Shown here: positions 26,023 to 33,732 of the stretch, piece by piece
How positions within the stretch are numbered: the stretch's first letter is position 1
Layout of the letters: the number at the start of each line of letters is the position of its first letter
Assembly (NCBI GenBank): GCA_910579615.1
Contig: CAJTUA010000020.1
Span: 231-64,230, forward strand
Length of the DNA: 64,000 nt
Direction: 5' to 3'
Source: an uncultured Lachnospiraceae bacterium
GTDB taxonomy: Bacteria > Bacillota > Clostridia > Lachnospirales > Lachnospiraceae
Notes under the pieces: model-generated
Seen by the model: only the letters and a program-made list of their open reading frames with translations
Databases searched by the model: none
What the model was told of the DNA's origin: nothing
Position numbers and translations under genes: made by a program

Positions 26023-27168
26023 ATGAATTATCGCAGGCTAGGCAAAACAGACCTGATGGTCAGTGAAATCGGACTGGGGGCGGAGTGGCTGGAGCGCCAT
26101 AATTACGAGGAGTGCAAGGCAATCATCGACCGCGCAGAAGCGCTGGGGATTAATATTTTGGACTGTTGGATGTCCGAGCCAAATGTCCGCACCAATATTG
26201 GGAAAGCACTTGCGGGCAGGCGGGAACGCTGGTTTATTCAGGGGCATATCGGTTCTACCTGGCAGAACGGCCAGTATGTCCGCACCCGCGATGTAAGTAT
26301 CTGCAGGGCGGCATTCGAAGATTTGCTGGCCCGGCTGCAGACAGAGTATATTGATTTGGGCATGATTCATTTCATTGACCAGGAGGCGGACTGGGATGCC
26401 GCGATGGATGGTGCTTATATTGAATACGTCAAGGAGCTGAAAGCAAGCGGAAAAATCCGCCATATTGGTATGAGCACCCACAATCCGGCGATGGCGAAAA
26501 AGGCGGCGGAAAGCGGTCTGGTGGAAATGCTTCTCTTTAGCATAAACCCTGCCTTCGACCTTCTGCCACCAACCGATAACCTTGATGATTATTTTGCCGA
26601 GGAATACCAGGGCGAATTGGGCGGGATTGACCCGGCAAGGGCGGAGCTTTACAAGCTGTGCGAACAGAATGACGTGGGGATTACGGTTATGAAGCCATAT
26701 GCGGGGGGCAGGCTGTTTGATGTGGTGCGCTCACCTTTTGGCGTTGCCCTGACCCCGGTGCAGTGCATTCATTATTGCCTGACCCGTCCTGCGGTTGCGG
26801 CGGTCATGGCGGGGTATGACAGTACAGAACATGTGGAGCAGGCCGTGGCATATGAAAATGCCTCCGATGAGGAAAAAAATTACGCCGCTGTTTTGGCGAA
26901 TGCGCCGCGCCACACCTTTGGGCAGGGCGAATGTACATACTGTGGCCATTGCAAACCGTGCCCGAAGGAAATTGATATCGCAATGGTAAACAAATATTAT
27001 GACCTCGCGTCGATGCAGCAGGAGGTTCCTGCCACATTAAAGGCGCACTATCTCGCACTGGAGCATCATGCAAACGAATGCATCGGCTGTAAGGCGTGTG
27101 AAGGGCGCTGCCCGTTCGGCGTAAAAATCGCGGAGCGGATGGAAAAAGCGGCAGAGCTGTTCCGCTAA
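26023..27168 (+). CDS. Aldo/keto reductase-fold protein with two 4Fe-4S cluster motifs
   Basis: The 381-residue protein has an aldo/keto reductase TIM barrel (MNYRRLGKTDLMVSEIGLGAEW start, IRHIGMSTHNP in the middle). A C-terminal ferredoxin domain carries Cys304-307-310-313 and Cys353-356-359-363, enough for two 4Fe-4S clusters. The catalytic Asp47 is present. However, Tyr and Lys of the usual tetrad are not at their expected places (DCWMSEPNVR and QGHIG instead), so classic NAD(P)H-carbonyl chemistry is doubtful. Ferredoxin-linked electron transfer is a likely alternative. TTAAGGAGG precedes the ATG at ideal spacing. It stands alone between the regulator gene and the ABC-F leader. Confidence 0.85.
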   Translation: MNYRRLGKTDLMVSEIGLGAEWLERHNYEECKAIIDRAEALGINILDCWMSEPNVRTNIGKALAGRRERWFIQGHIGSTWQNGQYVRTRDVSICRAAFEDLLARLQTEYIDLGMIHFIDQEADWDAAMDGAYIEYVKELKASGKIRHIGMSTHNPAMAKKAAESGLVEMLLFSINPAFDLLPPTDNLDDYFAEEYQGELGGIDPARAELYKLCEQNDVGITVMKPYAGGRLFDVVRSPFGVALTPVQCIHYCLTRPAVAAVMAGYDSTEHVEQAVAYENASDEEKNYAAVLANAPRHTFGQGECTYCGHCKPCPKEIDIAMVNKYYDLASMQQEVPATLKAHYLALEHHANECIGCKACEGRCPFGVKIAERMEKAAELFR

Positions 27169-27243
27169 GAATAACGAAGTATGCCGGAATGTTATTTTCT
27201 TTGCGAAGAACGCCGGAATACGTCCCAAAGCATTACTTTGTTT

Positions 27244-27284
27244 GGATGGGAAGAAAAATATTGTTGACATTTTTCTTCCCATCC
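27244..27284. promoter_or_regulatory. 16-bp perfect palindrome over the ABC-F promoter
   Basis: GGATGGGAAGAAAAAT (27244-27259) and its exact complement (27269-27284) flank nine bases. The right arm begins at the last base of the -35 box TTGACA and fills most of the spacer. It may be an operator for a repressor or the terminator of the upstream reductase gene; no long T tract follows it. Confidence 0.65.
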
Positions 27285-27292
27285 GTTATGAT
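27264..27292 (+). promoter_or_regulatory. Promoter of the ABC-F gene
   Basis: TTGACA (27264-27269), 17 bases, TATGAT (27287-27292). It gives an unusually long leader of about 400 bases before the ABC-F start codon. Confidence 0.75.
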
Positions 27293-27363
27293 AAAGCTAT
27301 CGCGGAAATGTTTTGCTTTTTTAATTTCATATTCCCGCGAAATTTCTGAAAGGCGGTCGAAAA

Positions 27364-27384
27364 ATGGGTATTTTTATTTGGTAA
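27364..27384 (+). CDS. Six-residue upstream ORF in the ABC-F leader
   Basis: ATG GGT ATT TTT ATT TGG TAA encodes MGIFIW. The sequence AAAGGCGG lies upstream at workable spacing. Very short hydrophobic leader peptides of this style precede drug-resistance genes, for example ErmCL (starts MGIFSIFVI) and the MsrD leader, where an antibiotic stalls the ribosome and changes leader folding. The similarity to ErmCL is by eye only. Its position between the promoter and an intrinsic terminator supports an attenuator role. Confidence 0.55.
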   Translation: MGIFIW

Positions 27385-27634
27385 TTTCCAAAATGCTGTA
27401 ACTTCACAGGGAAATCCAGGCGCATGGATTTGAAATCCGAAGGGTTTTCATTCATGCTTAGAAATTATGTTTTTTTGGAATCCCCTGCGGTATTGGAGAT
27501 TATCGAATATAGAATCGGCCACGCCTTCTGTACGCGCATTTTCTGCGCCATTCCACAATGTTTTCTCTGTTGGGGAGTTTTTTACAGTGGGGTATTTGGG
27601 AAAAATGCTGCAAAAATTACCATATCCTGCGTCG

Positions 27635-27653
27635 CCCTGCAGACAGGGTTTTT
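27635..27653 (+). terminator. Candidate attenuator terminator in the ABC-F leader
   Basis: CCCTG (27635-27639), loop CAGA, CAGGG (27644-27648) and TTTTT (27649-27653) form a short intrinsic terminator about 50 bases before the ABC-F start. The stem is only five base pairs, so it would suit conditional termination. Confidence 0.55.
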
Positions 27654-27701
27654 GGGGCATGTATCGGTAATCTCTCTTTTTTGGTAACAGGAGGGATTTT
27701 T

Positions 27702-29291
27702 ATGTCAGAAAAGCAGTTGATAAAAGCGGAAAATATTCAGATGAAATTTGGTGAGCGGGAGATTTTAAATATCGACCGCGTCAGCATTTATGAGGGAGAA
27801 AAAATTGGACTGGTCGGCGTAAACGGCGCGGGGAAGACAACGCTTCTGCGCATTCTTGCGGGAGAGCTTGCGCCGGACCGCGGAACGGTTAAAACATATT
27901 GCGATACCTGTTTTTTCCGGCAGTTTGCGCAGGACAATATACAGCAGGCATCCCCGCATGACATGGCATCTGCCGCAAAGAACGGCGGGAGCGAAGGAAC
28001 GGAAGGATGGGTTTTGCCGGAGTATGGCAGTGAGCACATTTTGGAGCGGTACGAGTTGGACGGAAAAGCGCTCAGCGACCTGCGCATCCAGGATAAGGTG
28101 TGGGCGGAATCGCTCAGCGGAGGCGAGGAAACCCGCCTGCGGCTGGCGCAGATATTTTCAAGTGATAAACCTCTGGTTTTTCTTGACGAACCGACATCAA
28201 ACCTTGACCGCAAGGGAATTGAAATTTTAAAACGAAAGCTAAAATGTATGGATACCATGGTCATTATTAGCCATGACCGCGCACTTTTAAATACGCTGTG
28301 CACGCGCATTCTTGAATTGGAAAACGCAAGGCTGACCAGTTATGACGGGAATTATGATGATTACATGGAGCAAAAGCAGGCGGCACGTGCAAGGCAGTGG
28401 ACGGAATATGAAAATTACACTGCCGAGAAACGGCGTCTTGAAAAGGTTTACCAGGAAAAGAAGGAGCACGCGAAGCAGATTGAAAAACGCCCGCGGGGCA
28501 TGTCGCCGCGCGAGGCAGGGCTGCGCAATTTTATCTCACACCACCCAAAAGATGCAAAGGCGCGCAAAATGGAGAAAGCAGCGACAAATGTACAGCAGCG
28601 GATTGCTGCGATGCAAGTAAAAGAAAAGCCGCGTGAGCTGCCAAAAATCCGTCCGGATTTCCGGCTCACCGACCCGCCGGAAAATAAAATCGTCATCCGC
28701 GGGGAAAACCTGTCCTTTTCCTATGAGGATGGCACGGAAATTTTTCACGAAGCATCCTTTCAAATTGCCAACCACAGCCGTGTTGCCATTGTCGGGGACA
28801 ATGGTGCAGGAAAAACGACGCTGCTGCATCTGATATGCGGAAAGCTTGCACAGGGGACGGTTTCTGTCGTGCCAAAGGCAGCAATCGGGCTGTTTGAGCA
28901 GAACCTTTCCACAATTGATTGCGCGAAATCGGTTCTGGAAAATGTGATGGAAGTAAGCGTCCAGAAAGAAGGCGTTGCGCGCACGGTGCTTGCCCGTCTG
29001 CTCTTTTTTGAGAGCGACATGAAAAAGCCTGCCGGAATCCTTTCCGGTGGGGAACGCATCAAGCTTGCATTCGCAAAACTTTTTGTTTCGAATGTCAACC
29101 TCCTTATCCTTGACGAGCCGACCAATTACCTTGACCTTGCGTCGATTGAAGCGCTTGAGGCAATGTTTTCCGAGTATGAGGGAACACTGGTATTTGTTTC
29201 CCACGACGAAGAATTTATCCGCAAAGTCGCAACCGACATCTTAGAAGTGAAGGATAAAAAAATCAGGCATGTAGAATCTATCGGGATATAA
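27702..29291 (+). CDS. ABC-F ATPase, probable ribosome-protection protein
   Basis: The 529-residue protein has two nucleotide-binding domains in one chain and no membrane segment: Walker A GVNGAGKTT and signature LSGGEE in the first, GDNGAGKTT and LSGGER in the second, each with an LDEPT Walker B. Between them is a long charged interdomain linker (about 225-315), the region that reaches into the ribosome in ABC-F proteins. Proteins of this size include Lsa/Vga-type factors that remove antibiotics from the peptidyl-transferase centre. The exact class cannot be settled by eye. I start at ATG 27702 after CAGGAGGG. The long leader with uORF and terminator supports antibiotic-responsive expression. 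Confidence 0.88.
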   Translation: MSEKQLIKAENIQMKFGEREILNIDRVSIYEGEKIGLVGVNGAGKTTLLRILAGELAPDRGTVKTYCDTCFFRQFAQDNIQQASPHDMASAAKNGGSEGTEGWVLPEYGSEHILERYELDGKALSDLRIQDKVWAESLSGGEETRLRLAQIFSSDKPLVFLDEPTSNLDRKGIEILKRKLKCMDTMVIISHDRALLNTLCTRILELENARLTSYDGNYDDYMEQKQAARARQWTEYENYTAEKRRLEKVYQEKKEHAKQIEKRPRGMSPREAGLRNFISHHPKDAKARKMEKAATNVQQRIAAMQVKEKPRELPKIRPDFRLTDPPENKIVIRGENLSFSYEDGTEIFHEASFQIANHSRVAIVGDNGAGKTTLLHLICGKLAQGTVSVVPKAAIGLFEQNLSTIDCAKSVLENVMEVSVQKEGVARTVLARLLFFESDMKKPAGILSGGERIKLAFAKLFVSNVNLLILDEPTNYLDLASIEALEAMFSEYEGTLVFVSHDEEFIRKVATDILEVKDKKIRHVESIGI

Positions 29292-29304
29292 ACGGCAAAA
29301 CAAT

Positions 29305-29354
29305 GCGCAAGCCGATATTTGCAGACATTGGTCGCTGCAAATACCGGCTTGCGC
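29305..29354. repeat. Long inverted repeat between convergent genes
   Basis: GCGCAAGCCGATATTTGCAG and its near-exact complement flank a 10-base loop, giving a stem of about 19 of 20 pairs. A weak TTTT run follows on the minus strand only. It probably acts as a shared 3'-end structure for the ABC-F and PIN-type genes. Confidence 0.7.
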
Positions 29355-29387
29355 GGGTGTGGTATCCGGTGCCGTATTTGGTGCGCT

Positions 29388-30569
29388 TTACGCGCGGAAT
29401 TCCGCCAGATGCGGGCGGAACGCTTTGTAAATCAGGGTGCCCTTCTCATCGCCGAAGTTCTTGACAAAAGCAAGGTGTAACTGGTGATGGTTGGTCGTAT
29501 CGTGTCCAAACATAATATCGGATATGATATCAAGGGATTCCTGGTTTTCGGAAAACTCCTTCGGGAGATATTTGCGCAGGAGCGATGCCTTTTCAGAAAC
29601 CGTTAAATTAGAAAAATCCAATTCGATATTTTCGGGGTCTGAAACAGAGGGTTCTGGCTGCTGCACAAGGGGTGCGGCGGCAGCTTTTTTTTGCCGCTTT
29701 GCCGGGGTTTTTGCCGTCTTTACTGTGCTGCCAGACGGTGCATCCGCATTGGTTTTTGCCGTGTCTGCGTCAAAAGTGCCTGCATTTCCCTGTAATGCGT
29801 TGTCCGGCAGTGTGTTTTCTGGTGATACATCCGCGTTAGCAGCAGACGGATTTTCGCTGCCTGTGGATGTGCCAACATCTGTTTGCACTGCATTGGCTGC
29901 AGGCGAATCGCCCTCGTGGTTTGCCGTCGCAGTGGAATCCACAGCTGCGTCCGATGGCTCAGGGCTTCCTGTTTCCGGTTCGTCCAAAGGCGCACTTTCC
30001 GCGGAGGTATCCGGGATAGCGGTGGCTGCTGTCTTCGCAGAATTTTCCTGGGCGGTTACGGCGCGGGCGGGCATGGTTTTCCCCCTGTGAACTGCCGTCG
30101 CTTTCTGGCCGGAGGCAGCCGGGCGCCCGCGTCTGCCCTTTTGGTTTTCCGGCTTCGGCGAAGCAGGTGCGGCTGCCGTTTCCTGCACCGGTGCAGCATC
30201 CGGCTGTAAAACATGATAAACATTCATCCTTGATACGGTCATGCCGCGGTCCTGCCAGAACTTCACAACAGCATCAAAGCCACTGTCGTTTGAGACAATT
30301 ACGTAATTCGCCTTGGAGGCGGTTTTCATCAGATAGCCAAGGTAGCTGACCAGTTGGAAATCAAGCCCGTTCTTGCCGGGATTGCATTTAATCATCTCAA
30401 AACGGTCCGGAAATTGAAGGATTAACTGAAGGTCCGTGTAAGACACATAGGGTGAATTCTCCGTGAAAAAAAGGAGAATCTGGTCCGAGCCTGTCTTTAC
30501 GGGCAGCAAATCTTTCCACGTTGAGCCGACATTTTCCGTATCAACTAAAAAAATTTTTTTGGTTGCCAT
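29388..30569 (-). CDS. PIN/NYN-type domain protein with low-complexity linker
   Basis: The 393-residue protein has an N-terminal PIN-like (NYN) fold with the expected acidic residues: Asp10 (IFLVDTENVG), Asp70 (NGLDFQ), Asp95 and Asp99 (VSNDSGFDAVVKFW). Such domains are usually metal-dependent RNases. Residues about 130-310 are an Ala/Thr/Pro/Asn-rich linker containing basic patches (KGRRGRPA, TPAKRQKKAA). A compact C-terminal segment (about 325-393, LRKYLPKEFSENQESLDII) follows. I start at MATKKIF with GAGAG upstream; an ATG four codons earlier is an alternative. Its partner or substrate is unknown; the layout would fit an RNA-processing or defence role. Confidence 0.7.
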   Translation of the reverse strand: MATKKIFLVDTENVGSTWKDLLPVKTGSDQILLFFTENSPYVSYTDLQLILQFPDRFEMIKCNPGKNGLDFQLVSYLGYLMKTASKANYVIVSNDSGFDAVVKFWQDRGMTVSRMNVYHVLQPDAAPVQETAAAPASPKPENQKGRRGRPAASGQKATAVHRGKTMPARAVTAQENSAKTAATAIPDTSAESAPLDEPETGSPEPSDAAVDSTATANHEGDSPAANAVQTDVGTSTGSENPSAANADVSPENTLPDNALQGNAGTFDADTAKTNADAPSGSTVKTAKTPAKRQKKAAAAPLVQQPEPSVSDPENIELDFSNLTVSEKASLLRKYLPKEFSENQESLDIISDIMFGHDTTNHHQLHLAFVKNFGDEKGTLIYKAFRPHLAEFRA

Positions 30570-30926
30570 AATTTCTCTCATTCCGCTGCGGTATCAAAGA
30601 GGAACCGAATGTTCGCCTTATGCGGCATGAAAGGAGCATAAGGGTTTCATTCCCAATAAAAACCACAGCTGTGTTATATTGTAACCCATATTCGTTCGTT
30701 GGTGCGAATCGCCCGGTTTCGGCTTTGCTTTTCGCGGTAAAAGCCGAGCCGGGTGACCGCCAGTTATGGCACCGGATAGGAATAGTATAGCAGAGACGGG
30801 GTGGTATTGCAAATAGAAAACCTGTTTTCTGATATTGCCATTTTTTAGGATCTGTTATATGATTATAAAAGAAGATTTTCTATATTTTATTTATATCTGC
30901 CAGAAAACCAGAAAAGAGAGGGGATT
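30570..30926. other. Divergent intergenic region
   Basis: It holds an imperfect 14-bp hairpin at 30712-30753 (CCCGGTTTCGGCTTT opposite AAAGCCGAGCCGGG) with no T tract, and the plus-strand promoter at 30835-30863. No RNA gene is recognised. The hairpin may lie in the leader of the PIN-type gene. Confidence 0.45.
30835..30863 (+). promoter_or_regulatory. Promoter of the isomerase / PxpBC operon
   Basis: TTGCCA (30835-30840) and TATGAT (30858-30863) are 17 bases apart, with the downstream ATG about 60 bases further. Confidence 0.62.
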
Positions 30927-31748
30927 ATGGAACCATTACTATGTTCGACCGGCGCGCTAATCACGAGCAAAAACGGTCGGGATTACAAGCTTTTAAAGGA
31001 TTTGGCAAGGGCACTTGACTGTGATGCCTTTGAGTTTTTGATGTACAGCTCGTGGTATGACGAATGGGAGAGGGTGGCGCAGGAAGTGGCTGCTTTGGGG
31101 CTTTCTTTCCCGATTTTCCATGTGGAGAAGCGTGTAGGGACGGCAATCAGCCGAAATGCGGAAGGAGATTTGGAAGAAGCGGCGAAGCTTTTTGAAATTA
31201 ATTGCCATATGGCGGAGCTCATCGGTGCGAAAAAACTGGTTTTTCATCTGTGGGATGGCGAGCCCTCCGACCGGGATATTGGGAATAATATCCGGCAGTA
31301 TGCGGTTATGGATACGATAGCAAAACAACATGGGCTTTTGCTGACGGTGGAAAACGTGGTCTGTAACCGGGAGAACCCATTGAAACATTTGGGGCAGCTG
31401 CATGAGGCTTATCCGGATATTGCGTTTACATTTGATGTGAAATTTGCGCAGTTCCACGGTGAATTGGAAACGGCGTGTACACAAAATTACAACTGGCTCT
31501 GGGATGGAGCGGTGCAGCATGTACATATCAGCGATTATGCAGGCGGCCTTATGGAATGGGGGAAATTGCGTAGCCTGCACCCGGGCGAGGGAGAGATTGA
31601 TTATAGAGCATTTTTTGCGCACCTTAGGAAAATGGGATATCAGGGGAGCGTGACGATTGAGTCCACCTCAGTTCTTGGGGATGGTTCGGTCGATGTGGAC
31701 CGGATGAATGAAAGCCTTGGTTTTTTGCGCACTTTGATGAAGGGCTAA
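30927..31748 (+). CDS. Sugar phosphate isomerase/epimerase-like TIM-barrel protein
   Basis: The 273-residue protein is of the xylose-isomerase-like AP-endonuclease-2 superfamily. Visible landmarks are KKLVFHLWDGE, LLTVENVVCN (metal-binding Glu), IAFTFDVKFAQFHG, VQHVHISDYAGG (His ligand), HPGEGEIDYRAFF and GYQGSVTIESTSVL (final metal-binding Glu). Members isomerise or epimerise sugars or act as hydroxypyruvate isomerases; substrate cannot be told. AGAGAGGGG precedes the ATG. It sits 59 bases before the oxoprolinase-type fusion and is probably co-transcribed. Confidence 0.85.
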   Translation: MEPLLCSTGALITSKNGRDYKLLKDLARALDCDAFEFLMYSSWYDEWERVAQEVAALGLSFPIFHVEKRVGTAISRNAEGDLEEAAKLFEINCHMAELIGAKKLVFHLWDGEPSDRDIGNNIRQYAVMDTIAKQHGLLLTVENVVCNRENPLKHLGQLHEAYPDIAFTFDVKFAQFHGELETACTQNYNWLWDGAVQHVHISDYAGGLMEWGKLRSLHPGEGEIDYRAFFAHLRKMGYQGSVTIESTSVLGDGSVDVDRMNESLGFLRTLMKG

Positions 31749-31807
31749 AAGGAATCAACGCAGTATCACGGAAGGAATCCGTGACACGCGGGAAAGAGGA
31801 CAAAACA

Positions 31808-33637
31808 ATGGATGAGGTAAGGTTTCTGACGGCAGGCGACGCAGCGGTGGTCGTGGAGTTTGGGAAAACAATCAATGAGGCGGTCAACCGCAGAGTGGGG
31901 GCATTTACGGAGATGCTTGCCCGGCAGCCGATTGAGGGCGTGGTGGACATTGTTGCGTCGTTCCGCTCCGTTTTGGTGTGCTTTGACCCGGATGGTATCC
32001 GCAGGGAAAGGCTTGCGGGAATTTTATTTGAGCGGTGCAAAAAGCTATCCGTAGGAGCACAGGAGGAGAAAACAATCATTGAGATTCCTGTGTGCTACAG
32101 CACGCGTTTCGGGGCGGATTTGCAGGCTGTGGCGGCGCAGGCGGGGATTTCCTGTGATGAGGTGGCAGCGTTGCATTCCGGACAGGATTACCGTATATAC
32201 ATGTTTGGCTCTCTGCCGGGATTCCCCTGCCTGGGCGGTATGGAGGAGCGGCTCATCCTGCAAAAACCAAAAGGGCAGTTTGTAAAAATACCCTCAGGTT
32301 CTGTCTGCATTCAGGGGGAGCAGACGGGGATTTACCCGCTTGGGGCAGTGGGCGATTGGTGGGTCATTGGCGCAACACCGATACATATTTATGACAGTAA
32401 CCGGGAACGGCCGATTTTGTATGAGACAGGCGAATATCTTCGTTTCGTGCCGATTTCCCCGTTTGACTATTATGATATCCGGCGGATGGTCGAGCTCGGG
32501 GAATACAAATGCCGTGTGACAAGGAATGGCGTGGAATGTGACAGCCGGGATGCCGGGGTGCCGCGGGACAGGACGGCGGTCATGGTAGATATGGGTACGC
32601 AAAACAGGGAAATGGGGGGTAAAACAGAAAAACGGACGCACAGGAAAGCATCGCGCAAGCAGAAAAAAGCGGCGGCAGAATCGGAAGCTTTCCGGCGCGG
32701 AAAATTTGAGATTTTGACGCCGGGCCTGCTGACAACAGTGCAGGATTACGGCCGGATTGGTTACCAGAGCTATGGGGTTTCGGTGAGCGGCGTGATGGAC
32801 CGGGCATCTTATGCATACGCGAATGCATTGGTTGGCAATCCGGGAAATGCAGCAGTTTTAGAGTGTACATTGCTTGGACCGAGCTTCGTTGTGCAGGAGG
32901 ATATGGTGGCTGCCATAACCGGGGCGGATATGCAGCCGACAAAAAACGGGCATCCGATGCCGATGAATGAGGCGGTAAGCTTAAAAAGCGGCGATGAGGT
33001 TGTGCTTGGAACGGCAAAGAGCGGATGCCGTGCATATTTGGCAATATCGGGCGGGATTGACGTGCCGCAGGTCATGGGAAGCCGTTCCACACACTTAAAA
33101 AGTGCTGTTGGCGGTTACTGTGGGCGCGGGCTGATGGCGGGGGATGTGCTTTGGACAGGTGTTGCCGCAGAAAGGAAAAATGCGGGGGTATCGGATGCGC
33201 AAGGTCAAAATGAAAGGGCACAAGGCGGGAAATCCCTGAAGGACTTGCAGGATGCTTCTTTGGCGGCGGTCGCCGCGGCAGCACAGGAAGCCGTGGAACT
33301 GCGTGTGATTCAAGGACCGCAAAAAGAATATTTTACGGCGGTGGGGGAGCAGGTATTTTTCAGCGAAGTGTACCAGCTGACGCAGCACTGCGACCGCACG
33401 GGATACCAGTTGGACGGGGTGCGTGTCATGTCGGTGTCGGGGGTGGAGATTGTTCCGGATGGTATTGCATTTGGAGCCGTACAGATTTCGCCGACAGGAC
33501 GGCCAATCATTATGCTTGCCGACCGCCCGACGGTGGGCGGGTATGCAAAGTTTGGCACGGTGGCGGAAGCGGATATTCCAAAACTCGCTCAGCTAAGGCC
33601 GGGCGCATCGGTTCGGTTTGTAAAATACGAGGTGTAA
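31808..33637 (+). CDS. Fused 5-oxoprolinase subunits B and C (KipI-KipA type)
   Basis: The 609-residue protein joins two families. Residues 1-225 match PxpB/KipI (FLTAGDAAVVVEFG, YRIYMFGSLPGFPCLGGM, PSGSVCIQGEQTGIYP). After a basic linker, residues about 295-609 match PxpC/KipA (ILTPGLLTTVQDYGRIGYQSYGVSVSGVMDRASY, ITGADMQPTKNGHPM, QISPTGRPIIMLADRPTVGGYAKFGTV). PxpABC cleaves 5-oxoproline to glutamate using ATP. PxpA is not nearby, although it may be encoded elsewhere; these domains also occur in urea amidolyase-type proteins. I start at ATG 31808, after AAGAGG. A strong terminator follows. Confidence 0.88.
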   Translation: MDEVRFLTAGDAAVVVEFGKTINEAVNRRVGAFTEMLARQPIEGVVDIVASFRSVLVCFDPDGIRRERLAGILFERCKKLSVGAQEEKTIIEIPVCYSTRFGADLQAVAAQAGISCDEVAALHSGQDYRIYMFGSLPGFPCLGGMEERLILQKPKGQFVKIPSGSVCIQGEQTGIYPLGAVGDWWVIGATPIHIYDSNRERPILYETGEYLRFVPISPFDYYDIRRMVELGEYKCRVTRNGVECDSRDAGVPRDRTAVMVDMGTQNREMGGKTEKRTHRKASRKQKKAAAESEAFRRGKFEILTPGLLTTVQDYGRIGYQSYGVSVSGVMDRASYAYANALVGNPGNAAVLECTLLGPSFVVQEDMVAAITGADMQPTKNGHPMPMNEAVSLKSGDEVVLGTAKSGCRAYLAISGGIDVPQVMGSRSTHLKSAVGGYCGRGLMAGDVLWTGVAAERKNAGVSDAQGQNERAQGGKSLKDLQDASLAAVAAAAQEAVELRVIQGPQKEYFTAVGEQVFFSEVYQLTQHCDRTGYQLDGVRVMSVSGVEIVPDGIAFGAVQISPTGRPIIMLADRPTVGGYAKFGTVAEADIPKLAQLRPGASVRFVKYEV

Positions 33638-33663
33638 AGAATAGCGCATAAAACAGTTTTTGC

Positions 33664-33706
33664 TTTCCCGGAAAACGGCATTGCACCGTTTCCGGGAAAT
33701 GTTTTT
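33664..33706 (+). terminator. Terminator after the PxpBC fusion gene
   Basis: TTTCCCGGAAAACGG pairs with CCGTTTCCGGGAAA around a short CA-rich loop and is followed by TTTTT at 33702-33706. Confidence 0.82.
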
Positions 33707-33732
33707 GCCCGAGAAAATATGTTTTATTTTTA

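Noticed and set aside
27424..27687. 87-codon ORF in the ABC-F leader
   Set aside because: No ribosome binding site precedes its ATG and it reads through the terminator; the hexapeptide uORF upstream is better supported.
28536..29204. 222-codon minus-strand ORF
   Set aside because: It is antisense to the second ATPase domain of the ABC-F protein and has no start signal.
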